The notes under the pieces: generated by a model
The model's input: only the letters and a program-made list of their open reading frames with translations
What the model was told of the DNA's origin: nothing
Databases searched by the model: none
Source of the DNA: Melghirimyces algeriensis
GTDB taxonomy: Bacteria > Bacillota > Bacilli > Thermoactinomycetales > DSM-45169
Assembly (NCBI RefSeq): GCF_900182565.1
Contig: NZ_FXTI01000005.1
Location: 62,001 to 126,000, forward strand
Length of the DNA stretch: 64,000 nt
Direction of reading: 5' to 3'
Program-made: the position numbers and the translations under genes
In this document: positions 25,023 to 33,318 of the stretch, piece after piece
How the letters are laid out: every line of letters starts with the position of its first letter
How positions within the stretch are numbered: position 1 is the first letter of the stretch

Positions 25023-25337
25023 TCACTTCTTCTCAGCTAACCAAGACGCCAACTTATCCCGCTGTTCGTCAGACAACCGCTTTTGGGCCGGCATCTGCCC
25101 CTTCCCGTTCGCTAAAATCTGTTCAATTTCTGACTGGGAGTATTTTTCGCCTACCTTCTCCAGCGACGGACCGGCCGTTCCTTCCAGGTTTCGACCGTGG
25201 CAACCCGCACAGTTGTTGCTGTACAGTGTTTTGGGTGAGGCCTCCTCCGTCTCTCCTTTCGGCGGTTCATCCTGAGGTGCACATGCGGCAAGGAGAAGAA
25301 GTCCGACCCCAACCGAGATCCCCCACTTCCAGTTCAT
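25023..25337 (-). CDS. Lipoprotein c-type cytochrome (c551-like)
   Basis: 104 residues. The signal peptide ends in lipobox LLAAC (about residue 19), then comes an acidic linker and one heme site CAGCH (about residue 44). The axial Met is probably in GQMPAQKRLS. It resembles CccB/c551 of Bacillus, an electron carrier tethered outside the membrane. The start at 25337 follows GAGGAGGG; the longer frame to 25394 lacks a signal peptide. Confidence 0.88.
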   Translation of the reverse strand: MNWKWGISVGVGLLLLAACAPQDEPPKGETEEASPKTLYSNNCAGCHGRNLEGTAGPSLEKVGEKYSQSEIEQILANGKGQMPAQKRLSDEQRDKLASWLAEKK

Positions 25338-25488
25338 CAGCCATCCCTCCTCATGGGTAACGTCTCGATCAGACCCGCTTCCTGGCAAGTCCAAACGGTT
25401 CCTTGCACTCTCTGACCGAGACTTCGTAACTCAAATCACCCTCTTGCAAGAAGATGGCCCCATTGGCACATCCGCTTGTCAACGGGCT

Positions 25489-25692
25489 CTAGGACTCCTT
25501 TTCCGAAACACCTTCTCTGTGTTCATCTTCCTCATCGTCATCCATATGATAGGGTTTACTAAATGCCCTTTCCAATTCTTCAACTTCCTGTCCCCGTTTG
25601 CGAGATACCATAAAATAAGTACCAATCATTGCAAGCAAAATGACTCCCAAACTGATCCAAACCACAGACGGAATCTGTTGTATCCATTCCAT
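25489..25692 (-). CDS. Small single-helix membrane protein, acidic tail
   Basis: 67 residues: one membrane helix (about 10-30) followed by a Lys/Arg patch and a highly acidic tail with HMDDDEEDEHRE. AGGAATAGC precedes the ATG. It lies between the enoyl-CoA hydratase and cytochrome genes on the same strand. No function is recognised. Such short membrane proteins often assist larger complexes; a link to the cytochrome is only positional. Confidence 0.6.
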   Translation of the reverse strand: MEWIQQIPSVVWISLGVILLAMIGTYFMVSRKRGQEVEELERAFSKPYHMDDDEEDEHREGVSEKES

Positions 25693-25759
25693 ATGCTATT
25701 CCTCCACTCATATAAGAATAGGAAATTTTACACTCCAAAATATAACGCACCAAACCGAC

Positions 25760-25791
25760 AGAAACCACCCGCCGCTTCCATACACGGCGGG
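25760..25791 (-). terminator. Hairpin after the enoyl-CoA hydratase gene
   Basis: CCCGCCG pairs with CGGCGGG around ten bases, 46 bases after the stop. The following sequence on the minus strand is only moderately T-rich. Confidence 0.5.
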
Positions 25792-25836
25792 CTCTCAACA
25801 CTGGTACAACCATTTTTCACAAATTAGAAAAAATGA

Positions 25837-26622
25837 TTATTTCCCCTGAAAGGAGGCTGAACGCTTTTCTAGGAATGCATCCATTCCTTCCAAACGATCC
25901 TCTGTGTCAAATACCACTCCAAAGTAGGAGGCCTCCAAACGCAATCCCATTGACAGATCCGCTTCCACACCTTGATTCACTGCCTTCTTAATATAATTCA
26001 TGGCGATCGGCGCTTGCTTTGACATTTTTTGGGCCAGTTGTTTTGCCTCGTCCAACAATTGATCATGAGGGACCACTTTTTGAACAATTCCCAGCTGATA
26101 TGCTTTTTCGGCGGAGATCATTTCTCCGGTCAAAGCATAATATTTAGCTGTCGTTTTACCTACAAGACGGGTGAGTCGCTGGGTTCCGCCATATCCAGGA
26201 AGAACGCCCAGGGTCACTTCAGGCAAACCAAAACGAGCTTTGTCAGAGGCAAGAAGGATATCCCCGCTCAACGCCAGTTCAAATCCTCCGCCCAACGCAA
26301 ACCCGTTAACAGCCATGATCACCGGGAGTGAGAGCTCTTCCAACCGTGAGAACAACTGCTGTCCCTGTGTTGCCAACCGTTCCGCTTCACTGGAAGAGGG
26401 GAGCTGTCGCAACTCTTTAATATCTGCTCCAGCCACAAATGCTTTTTCACCGGAACCGGTTACAATTAATACACGCAGATCTGCTGAAGACTCTACCTCA
26501 TCCAGTGCTTGTTCCAACTCATTCAATGTTTCCTGATCTAATGCGTTCAGAACTTCTGGGCGCTGGATGGTTAAAAGACCCCACTTGCCGTTTTGATCCA
26601 GCCGGACGTTATTCCACTTCAT
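25837..26622 (-). CDS. Enoyl-CoA hydratase / 3-hydroxybutyryl-CoA dehydratase
   Basis: 261 residues, a typical crotonase. The oxyanion-hole residues lie in AFVAGADIKEL and FALGGGFELAL, and both catalytic glutamates are present (GFELALSGD and GLPEVTLGVLPG). It hydrates trans-2-enoyl-CoA in fatty-acid or butanoate metabolism. It stands alone, without other beta-oxidation genes nearby, so the exact chain length is unknown. GGAGG precedes the ATG. Confidence 0.92.
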   Translation of the reverse strand: MKWNNVRLDQNGKWGLLTIQRPEVLNALDQETLNELEQALDEVESSADLRVLIVTGSGEKAFVAGADIKELRQLPSSSEAERLATQGQQLFSRLEELSLPVIMAVNGFALGGGFELALSGDILLASDKARFGLPEVTLGVLPGYGGTQRLTRLVGKTTAKYYALTGEMISAEKAYQLGIVQKVVPHDQLLDEAKQLAQKMSKQAPIAMNYIKKAVNQGVEADLSMGLRLEASYFGVVFDTEDRLEGMDAFLEKRSASFQGK

Positions 26623-26735
26623 TGTTTCTCCTCCCTATGCAATGGTTAGGCAGGTAGTCATACACTTTGTGTGGATTGGACCCGTCCATTTATTCGACAC
26701 AAATAAGAAAACTCCTCTATCTGCACCACAATCCG

Positions 26736-27878
26736 TTAAAAATCACTGTCCCCTTCGTTTCGGCGGGTCATCTGTTTCCATACGGAACCACTCGCCTCTT
26801 CTCCACGCTCAATCCGCTCCAGAGCCATTTTAACCTGCATACTCACTTCAAATTCTGGATCCGCTTGAGCTTCACGTAACGCTGGCAATGCGGACTCATC
26901 CCCTGTTTCATATAAAAACATGGCCGCCCGCCAACGAACCAGTTTGCTTTTATCTTTTAGTGATTCAATCATCGGTCCAATCGCATCCGGGTCCCCGATA
27001 TCCGAAAGGCAATCCCCAGCCGTTCGACGAACTGTAACAGATGGGTCTTTTAATGCCCGGTACAGGCTCGGCAAAACCTTTGCATCACCGATCATTCCCA
27101 GGTAAGCGGTTGCCAATCGACGAATCATCGGTTTTGGATCATTTAACGCCTTATCCAACACATCCAGGTCATCCAGAGTGGGGTTCATCTGTTCCAGAAG
27201 AGCATAACGTTTTTTCCAGTCCGGATGGTCCAACATATCCAAGGTTACCTTCATCTTGGGCCTTCTTTCAGGCGCCGGTGAATCTGATTCCTGGAGAAGA
27301 GCTTGTTGAACCAAATTCTCCAAACGCTTTGGATCATAGGAGGCACTGATTTCTTCTGTCACCTCTTGGCCCAACTCGTCCAACTCTCCATATCGGACCC
27401 CCAGTTCTTCCCAGCGACGTTCCATCACCATATTGGGAGAAGCCTTCTGGGCTTCCATAACCGCTTCAGAAAATCGTTCTGGCAGAGCCACACGCTTTTC
27501 CTCATCATCGCGGGAGAGTTTCAATTGGATGGGAATCCCCCGAAAGGTTTGCAAATAAACCTTGACTTCTCCAAACGCTTCTGTTGAAATGGAATCCACC
27601 GGCTGGCGATGGTTGTGTTCGTTTTCATCCAGCCCAAAAACTTCCCTTACCCCGGAGAGAATCTCTTTCCAATCCGCACGGGGATTTCGCTCAACAGATA
27701 TAAAATCCGCCACACGGAATACACTTTTCACCCCTTCAATTTGCAGCAGTTGACGGATGATTTCAGGGGCATCCTCTAAATGATCCGGAGTATAAGTCTT
27801 CGCTTGGGTAGCTTTCTCGTCTATATTTAGTTTCATGGTATTGGGACTGGGGGTTGGTTCGATTGAATGGAGTTTCAT
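26736..27878 (-). CDS. cvfC: CvfC-like protein: NifU-N-type domain plus HEAT repeats
   Basis: 380 residues. The first ~90 form a scaffold-protein Nfu/NifU N-terminal-like domain (IIRQLLQIEGVKSVFRVADFI wording), and residues ~220-355 form HEAT repeats (PMIRRLATAYLGMIGD, VTVRRTAGDCLSDIGD, KLVRWRAAMFLYETGD). This domain pair is that of the conserved virulence factor C / YpgR family of Bacillales, whose biochemical role is not settled. The ATG at 27878 has AAGGAGG eight bases upstream. It is divergent from the DUF1963 gene. Confidence 0.85.
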   Translation of the reverse strand: MKLHSIEPTPSPNTMKLNIDEKATQAKTYTPDHLEDAPEIIRQLLQIEGVKSVFRVADFISVERNPRADWKEILSGVREVFGLDENEHNHRQPVDSISTEAFGEVKVYLQTFRGIPIQLKLSRDDEEKRVALPERFSEAVMEAQKASPNMVMERRWEELGVRYGELDELGQEVTEEISASYDPKRLENLVQQALLQESDSPAPERRPKMKVTLDMLDHPDWKKRYALLEQMNPTLDDLDVLDKALNDPKPMIRRLATAYLGMIGDAKVLPSLYRALKDPSVTVRRTAGDCLSDIGDPDAIGPMIESLKDKSKLVRWRAAMFLYETGDESALPALREAQADPEFEVSMQVKMALERIERGEEASGSVWKQMTRRNEGDSDF

Positions 27879-28065
27879 CCATGACCCCTCCTTCGGGATT
27901 TCATACCGTCGACTAATCGGATTCTATCACAACTCCTTCACTCTTTCACCCAGTTCCATATCCTATATTTAAGTAACTGTACCATTTCCGGATGAAATCC
28001 TCTTGAAGGTTCTTTTTTTCTCAACGGAGAACCGTTTTCAAGCAATCAAAAAAAGGGGGATGACG

Positions 28066-28851
28066 ATGGCCAAAACGATGGAAGACAAGATTAAACAGAT
28101 GCTAAAGGAACAGGGATTGTCTGAAATGGAAGAGGAAGTGATTCGTACATTGGTACCCTGTCTCATCCTGCACACGGAAGAGCAGGGAGCTGTTCCAGTG
28201 GGAACGTCCAAGTTTGGGGGCACTCCGGACCTGCCTTCGGATTGGGGCTACCCTTTAACAATGGGAAAACCGCTTCCCTTTATCGCTCAATACAACTTAT
28301 CGGAGTTGGGGAAAGCAGACGCCATGCATCCTCTGCCCGATCGGGGCATGCTCTATTTTTTTGCAGCGGTGGATGACCTTCTTTGGGGTGCGTCTTCCGA
28401 TCAGATCCATTGCGAAATACTCTATGCCGACGTTCAACCTGAAGCGCTGGTCCCAACTCCATTTCCCGAAGATCTCCCGCGAGAAGTCCGTTTTCCGGAG
28501 CGGCAGATCCATTTTCGCCTGGAGCAGTCCCTGCCCAATGTAGAAAACCCAAGCGATATGGAAGAAATCTGGTTTGACCTGATGGATCAGCTGTATGAGC
28601 TGGAAGAACGGGATGATGGGTACCATCAAGCCTTTGGAGAACCCCTGTCCTTAACAGAAGATATTTTTGATATCTGCCGAAGACATACAGGAAAAAAATC
28701 CGATGAATGGGTGCTCCTTCTTCAAATGGATACGGAAGCAGACGATGAAGAGGCGGAATGGGGAGACCTGGGAATGCTCTACTTCTGTATCACACAAGAG
28801 GACCTGTTGAAAGGAAACTTCCACGAAGCTTGCTTGGTGGTACAAAAATAG
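28066..28851 (+). CDS. DUF1963 family protein (YwqG-like)
   Basis: 261 residues. It has the family wording KFGGTPDLPSDWGYP near residue 50, then PFIAQYNLSEL and GMLYFFAAVDD, and near the end GDLGMLYFCITQEDL. DUF1963 proteins are cytoplasmic and of unknown function, often near SUKH-type proteins. The ATG 28066 is preceded by GGGGG at six bases. It is followed by a good terminator, so it stands as a single gene. Confidence 0.88.
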   Translation: MAKTMEDKIKQMLKEQGLSEMEEEVIRTLVPCLILHTEEQGAVPVGTSKFGGTPDLPSDWGYPLTMGKPLPFIAQYNLSELGKADAMHPLPDRGMLYFFAAVDDLLWGASSDQIHCEILYADVQPEALVPTPFPEDLPREVRFPERQIHFRLEQSLPNVENPSDMEEIWFDLMDQLYELEERDDGYHQAFGEPLSLTEDIFDICRRHTGKKSDEWVLLLQMDTEADDEEAEWGDLGMLYFCITQEDLLKGNFHEACLVVQK

Positions 28852-28962
28852 GTCATGACAGGAATGCAATTCATATCGGGCATTCCCCACACCGATCCCT
28901 TCAGCAAATAGGGGACTGGTTCTCACCTTTCCCCTCCCCAGACAGGAGTAAATAACACAAAG

Positions 28963-28990
28963 AAACCGTCCAAGGATCAGGACGGTTTTA
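28963..28990 (+). terminator. Terminator after the DUF1963 gene
   Basis: AAACCGTCC pairs with GGACGGTTT around an eight-base loop, followed by TA. Confidence 0.65.
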
Positions 28991-29121
28991 CAAACCCTCT
29001 TATCGGAACCAATCTATTCCCTGTTCTTATTTCAAGATATTGCATTAATCCCCATTCCCTCTCCTTCCTTTGGAGCTTGTTAGGCAATGGTTTGGTTCCA
29101 AACAGCATACTCTTCTTAAAA

Positions 29122-29436
29122 CTACCTTAAACGCTTATTTCTTTTCCATTTTAATAAGATGAAATATATCCATCCAATCAAGTGAACAATTAACGTAATA
29201 AAGATTAGTATGAAGTAAACCATAATCTCTTCTTGTCCCATTGTTTTAATGATATTAGGTACAATAAAAAAACCTGTGTCAATAATAATCATCCAATTAG
29301 GAATGGTCCATATACGAGGGGTATTAGGTTTCCATATGGATATGATTTTAATGCTAACGAGGTTTAATGTTAATAATGACAAGAATATTATTGGGATCGA
29401 ATCGAAATGTAGGGAGTCTATCATATAAAAAAACAT
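29122..29436 (-). CDS. Small AT-rich membrane protein, unknown
   Basis: 104 residues with three hydrophobic helices (about 12-34, 46-66, 72-96) and a basic C-terminus KWKRNKRLR. AGGAAGAG precedes the ATG. Codon use is much more AT-rich than in neighbouring genes, which suggests a foreign origin. No family is recognised. Confidence 0.55.
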   Translation of the reverse strand: MFFYMIDSLHFDSIPIIFLSLLTLNLVSIKIISIWKPNTPRIWTIPNWMIIIDTGFFIVPNIIKTMGQEEIMVYFILIFITLIVHLIGWIYFILLKWKRNKRLR

Positions 29437-29722
29437 AAATCTCTTCCTGATTTTTCTTTAAATACCAAATTTTATATTGATTTACTATTTTCATTCCATA
29501 CACTTGAATTGAAAATAACTCGCATATTTATGAAAGGTATTAACATAAGGTCCTCCCATATGGAACCACTCCACCTTACTTCATAGCATTTACTAATCAC
29601 CGTTTTTCCGATTATATGAGCGTATGGTGCCCCGTTGCTGATGAGCTATATCTGGGGACTATGACACAATAATCACCATTTCGTACCAGCAGTTTAGCTT
29701 AAAACATAAACCATTGAACTTA
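29437..29722. other. AT-rich intergenic stretch without a visible gene
   Basis: No frame longer than ~40 codons with a ribosome site. The base composition matches the two flanking AT-rich genes, so it belongs to the same island. Confidence 0.5.
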
Positions 29723-30115
29723 TCAATAGATTAATTTAATTAGTCTCTCAGAGTATTCAGCGCCAAGCACATATGTATCGGAATGTCCGATAAATTTTAC
29801 GATGATTTCATTTTTTCCATTCTTTGATAAACGCAAACCTCGATCAGTACCATCAGTCAACACTAATTTCATATCATAATCAAATTGTTTTACTTCTTCC
29901 TTCTGCTTATTGGCATTTTTCACTAAAATTTTAAAGGCATCAATCTCTTCGTCCTTAGTAAATTTTTTATTGAAATTTTCATTCAAACCTGTTCCCTCAA
30001 ACTCAGAGATATATACCTCCTTTATATTTTTTGTTTTTTCAGGCATTTTTTCTGTATTTTGACACCCTCCTAATACAATTATAAACAATAATGATAAAAA
30101 GATAAATTTTCTCAT
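29723..30115 (-). CDS. Small AT-rich lipoprotein, unknown
   Basis: 130 residues: a signal peptide with lipobox VLGGC (about residue 18), then a Lys/Glu-rich linker and a small folded domain. AAGGAG lies upstream of the ATG. Its base composition is very AT-rich like that of the gene at 29122, so both may have arrived together. Lipoproteins of this type in the Bacillus cereus group have no assigned function. Confidence 0.65.
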   Translation of the reverse strand: MRKFIFLSLLFIIVLGGCQNTEKMPEKTKNIKEVYISEFEGTGLNENFNKKFTKDEEIDAFKILVKNANKQKEEVKQFDYDMKLVLTDGTDRGLRLSKNGKNEIIVKFIGHSDTYVLGAEYSERLIKLIY

Positions 30116-30198
30116 ATGATCATAACTCCTTTTTGTAAATATATTGAAATCACGTATACGTTTATGTGAAAAAAGGATAAACGTTCAAGCATTATCCC

Positions 30199-30314
30199 TT
30201 TTCGTTAAAGTTGAAAGCAGTTGAAATGAGATTGGAGGGCATTACCAAACGGGAGATAGCTGAAAAATTGGGGATTCATAATGTGAACCGCTTGAAGGTC
30301 TGGCTTCACCCAAA
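30199..30314 (+). pseudogene. Fragment of an IS3-type transposase OrfA
   Basis: The frame reads LKAVEMRLEGITKREIAEKL, then HNVNRLKVW, the helix-turn-helix part of IS3/IS150-type OrfA. After KVW the family similarity ends and the frame goes on as unrelated residues to a stop at 30420. The 5' end and the whole OrfB are missing, so this is a relic of an insertion at the border of the AT-rich island. Confidence 0.65.
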
Positions 30315-30460
30315 AAGGAGACTGAAAATGAATTTGGCGGTTATCTGGTTCCCTCACCTTCTGGTAATCCCCACACCTCCTTTCACTCTAAAAACAAATC
30401 TCCATCATTCACCCACATAAGTGTTAAGCAAGATGCGCATGATTTATAAGGGAGGCAATA

Positions 30461-30484
30461 GTGAATTTCTCAAAAAAGTGGTGA
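30461..30484 (+). CDS. 7-codon upstream frame before the hydrolase gene
   Basis: GTG 30461 has GGGAGG at six bases and encodes MNFSKKW; its TGA ends directly before the ATG of the hydrolase. The hydrolase ATG itself has no ribosome site, so it may depend on ribosomes that finish this frame. Confidence 0.4.
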   Translation: MNFSKKW

Positions 30485-31360
30485 ATGTTTATGGAGAATA
30501 ACATCCATAAAGAGATGAAGGATTCGATGGATCAGCAATACATGCCGATGACTTCTTTGACAAGCGGGATGGGGCGGGAGGTAACGCCTGATTTATACTG
30601 TTATACGAACCAGATTGTAAATTTGTGTTTTGTGGGGCTTCCAGAGAAGACAAATGAGTGGATTTTGGTCGATACAGGTATGCCTGAATCAGCAGGTCGT
30701 ATTCTTGGTGTTGTGGAAGAACGTTTCGGTGAAAACAGTAAACCCAAAGCGATTGTCCTTACACACGGACATTTTGACCATGTTGGAGCCGTTGTTGATT
30801 TAGTGAAAAAATGGCGGGTTCCGGTTTATGCCCATGAAGCGGAACTGCCTTTTTTAACTGGCAAGTCAAGTTATCCGGAGCCTGACGGGTCCGTTGAAGG
30901 CGGACTGGTGGCCAAGATCTCCCCACTGTTTCCAAATGAACCGGTCGATTTGGGAAACAACGTAGAGGCGCTTCCAGCTGATGGGAGTATCCCTTATATG
31001 CCCGGATGGCGCTGGATTCATACACCAGGTCATACACCCGGACACATATCGCTATTCAGGGATGAAGACCGCTCCCTCATAGCAGGAGACGCATTTGTCA
31101 CCGTTAAACAAGAATCTCTTTATAAGGTGATAACACAAGAAAAAGAAATCAACGGTCCACCAAGGTACCTGACGACCGATTGGGATGCGGCCGAGGAGTC
31201 CGTTAAAAAATTGGAGGCGTTAAAACCGGCTGTAGCAGTAACCGGTCACGGACATCCGATGTCCGGTGAAGAGCTTTCCAAAGGGCTGCAAATATTGGTG
31301 AACGAATTTGATCGCATCGCCATTCCGGATTATGGACGCTATGTCAATCGCAAACACTGA
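30485..31360 (+). CDS. Metallo-beta-lactamase-fold hydrolase
   Basis: 291 residues. The zinc motif HxHxDH is seen in LTHGHFDHVGA (about residue 95), further ligands are in HTPGHTPGHISLF and the Asp in LIAGDAF, and a final His is in VTGHGHPM. This is the glyoxalase-II-like branch of MBL hydrolases; the substrate cannot be told. The start lacks its own ribosome site and may be coupled to the short frame before it. Confidence 0.88.
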   Translation: MFMENNIHKEMKDSMDQQYMPMTSLTSGMGREVTPDLYCYTNQIVNLCFVGLPEKTNEWILVDTGMPESAGRILGVVEERFGENSKPKAIVLTHGHFDHVGAVVDLVKKWRVPVYAHEAELPFLTGKSSYPEPDGSVEGGLVAKISPLFPNEPVDLGNNVEALPADGSIPYMPGWRWIHTPGHTPGHISLFRDEDRSLIAGDAFVTVKQESLYKVITQEKEINGPPRYLTTDWDAAEESVKKLEALKPAVAVTGHGHPMSGEELSKGLQILVNEFDRIAIPDYGRYVNRKH

Positions 31361-31451
31361 TGTGACTCTGCCCTCCAGCAGGCCTGTGAGATCCATTTCG
31401 GACTTCAGGATTTACTGCGAGGATGAAAGGCTCAGATGATACAGCGACTTA

Positions 31452-31486
31452 GAAAGCTGATTTTTCCCACACAGGAAAAATCGCTT
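31452..31486. repeat. Hairpin repeat, copy B
   Basis: GATTTTTCC (31459-31467) pairs with GGAAAAATC (31474-31482), extended by AAGC/GCTT around one unpaired base. It resembles copy A at 22767-22807 over about 35 bases. The rest of the gap 31361-31560 shows no gene. Confidence 0.5.
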
Positions 31487-31560
31487 GGTTTACTTCATTT
31501 GTTATTCCATGAAACCCGACTTTTCAATGCAATGCACCCATTTTTCCTGTTGATAAACCG

Positions 31561-32010
31561 TTAATAATATAATTTTCCCGTCACCTTTGCCTTCTTTCCT
31601 CCTTTGAGAAAATAGATCATCACATGATATTTCCCGGTCCCCAATTGGGACAGCGGGATGGATGCTTTCCTTCGCTTTTCCACCTGGATCTGACGCCGTT
31701 TTACTGGATGGTATTGGGGGTCGAACACTTCAACCATCAATTTTCCCAAATCATCATCAGGATCAATCAACAATTCAAGGCGGTTATCCCGATCTCCATC
31801 AAAATAAAATGCCTTCCCGGACCGCAATGCCTCACTTTTCCCTTCCATATGCCAGATATTGGCCGCAAATTCCCAACAACGTTGATCCCCAGGACAGGGG
31901 TTCTCCGAATCAATATACAGGCTTAAAGCATGTAAAGGAGTAAGCAGGATACCAGAAAAGAGAAGAAGTGTCTGCATCCATTGAATCATCGCTATCAAAT
32001 CCTTTTTCAT
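31561..32010 (-). CDS. Secreted hypothetical protein
   Basis: 149 residues with an N-terminal signal peptide (hydrophobic about 12-28, probable cleavage after LHALS). The mature part has two Cys close together (PCPGDQRCW), a DGDRDNRLELLIDPDDD segment and a beta-rich C-terminal half (GTGKYHVMIYFLKGGKKAKVTG), similar in wording to pre-peptidase beta domains. Function unknown. Confidence 0.6.
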   Translation of the reverse strand: MKKDLIAMIQWMQTLLLFSGILLTPLHALSLYIDSENPCPGDQRCWEFAANIWHMEGKSEALRSGKAFYFDGDRDNRLELLIDPDDDLGKLMVEVFDPQYHPVKRRQIQVEKRRKASIPLSQLGTGKYHVMIYFLKGGKKAKVTGKLYY

Positions 32011-32090
32011 CGGACATTCCGGTTTGATTTTTCTTCAGTTTTCCCTCCCACTTCCCCTTTCATGAGGAAACATCCTCATTTACTTGATAT

Positions 32091-32116
32091 AAAAAAGCTG
32101 CCGAATGATCGGCAGC
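32091..32116 (-). terminator. Terminator after prfB
   Basis: GCTGCCGA pairs with TCGGCAGC around four bases and is followed by six T on the minus strand, seven bases after the prfB stop. Confidence 0.9.
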
Positions 32117-32123
32117 CTTGATC

Positions 32124-33237
32124 TTACTGCTCTCCCACATTTATCTGTAGGCGAAGGTATGCTTCGATAAAAGCATCCAATTCACCATCCACCACGGATT
32201 GAACATTGCCCACTTCCACATTGGTCCGGTGGTCTTTTACCATACTGTAGGGGTGAAACACATAGGAACGAATTTGGCTTCCCCAACCGATTTCCGATTG
32301 TTCCCCTTGAATCTGGGCCAGTTCTTTCTTTTTCTCTTCCATCTGCCGTTCGATGAGACGAGCTTTTAAGATCTTCATGGCACGTTCCCGGTTTTTAATC
32401 TGGGATCGTTCCGATTGACAGGTTACCACGATATTGGTCGGAAGGTGGGTGATTCGAACCGCAGAGTCCGTTGTGTTCACATGTTGCCCTCCGGCACCGC
32501 TGGAGCGGTAGGTGTCAATCTTTAAGTCCTCCGTCCGGATTTCAATGCTTACATCATCTTCAATCTCCGGCATCACATTGGCGGAAACAAAGGATGTGTG
32601 TCGACGGCCGGAGGCATCAAAAGGAGAGATTCGCACTAATCGGTGAACCCCTTTTTCCGCTTTCAGGTAACCATAGGCATTATGTCCTTTGATCAAAAGC
32701 GTAACGCTTTTCACCCCTGCTTCATCTCCCGGCAGATAATCCAGGGTCTCCACTTTATAACCCCGCCGTTCCGCCCACCGGGTATACATTCGAAGCAGGA
32801 TCTGCGCCCAGTCCTGGGATTCCGTTCCACCCGCACCCGGATGAAGTTCCAGAATGGCATTGTTTTTGTCGTAGGGCTCATTCAAAAGCAGCGCCAACTC
32901 AAAGGTATCCAGCTTCTGCCTCAGCTCTTTCAGCCCATCAACCGCTTCAGGAAGCATGGACTCATCATTTTCCTCGGCAATCAAGTCGACGATCACCTGA
33001 ATATCTTCCTGGGCTTCCTCCAATTCTTTCAAGCCCTCTACCAACCCTTTGAGGCGATTATTTTCATCGATCACCTTCTGGGCATTTTCCTGGTCATTCC
33101 AAAAATCAGGATCGGTCATTTGCTGTTCCAATTCCTGAATGCGTTTCTCCTTTTGAGGGAGGTCAAAGAGACCCCCTGATATCCGCCAAACGATTGGCTG
33201 TTTTGTCCAGTTCCTGACGAATTTCACTCAACTGCAT
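32124..33237 (-). CDS. prfB: Peptide chain release factor 2, with programmed +1 frameshift
   Basis: The first frame starts at ATG 33237 (AAGGAG upstream), reads 24 codons (MQLSEIRQELDKTANRLA, then DIRGSL) and meets TGA at 33165-33163. The slippery site CTTTGAC preceded by AGGGGG is the classic RF2 autoregulatory signal. Skipping one base at 33165 gives GAC and continues to 32124, about 370 residues in all. The catalytic GGQ is in SSGAGGQHVNTTDSAVR. It releases peptides at UGA and UAA. It follows secA, as in other Bacillales. Confidence 0.96.
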
Positions 33238-33318
33238 CTTCCACTTCTCCTTCACTGAATATTAAGCTCCACCAGACAGGATATCACAGTTCAGCGCATC
33301 CGTGCATCACGGATTCTC

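Noticed and set aside
33298..33314. Terminator between secA and prfB
   Set aside because: Only a seven-pair stem without a T run; it is more likely a read-through or RNA-stability hairpin.
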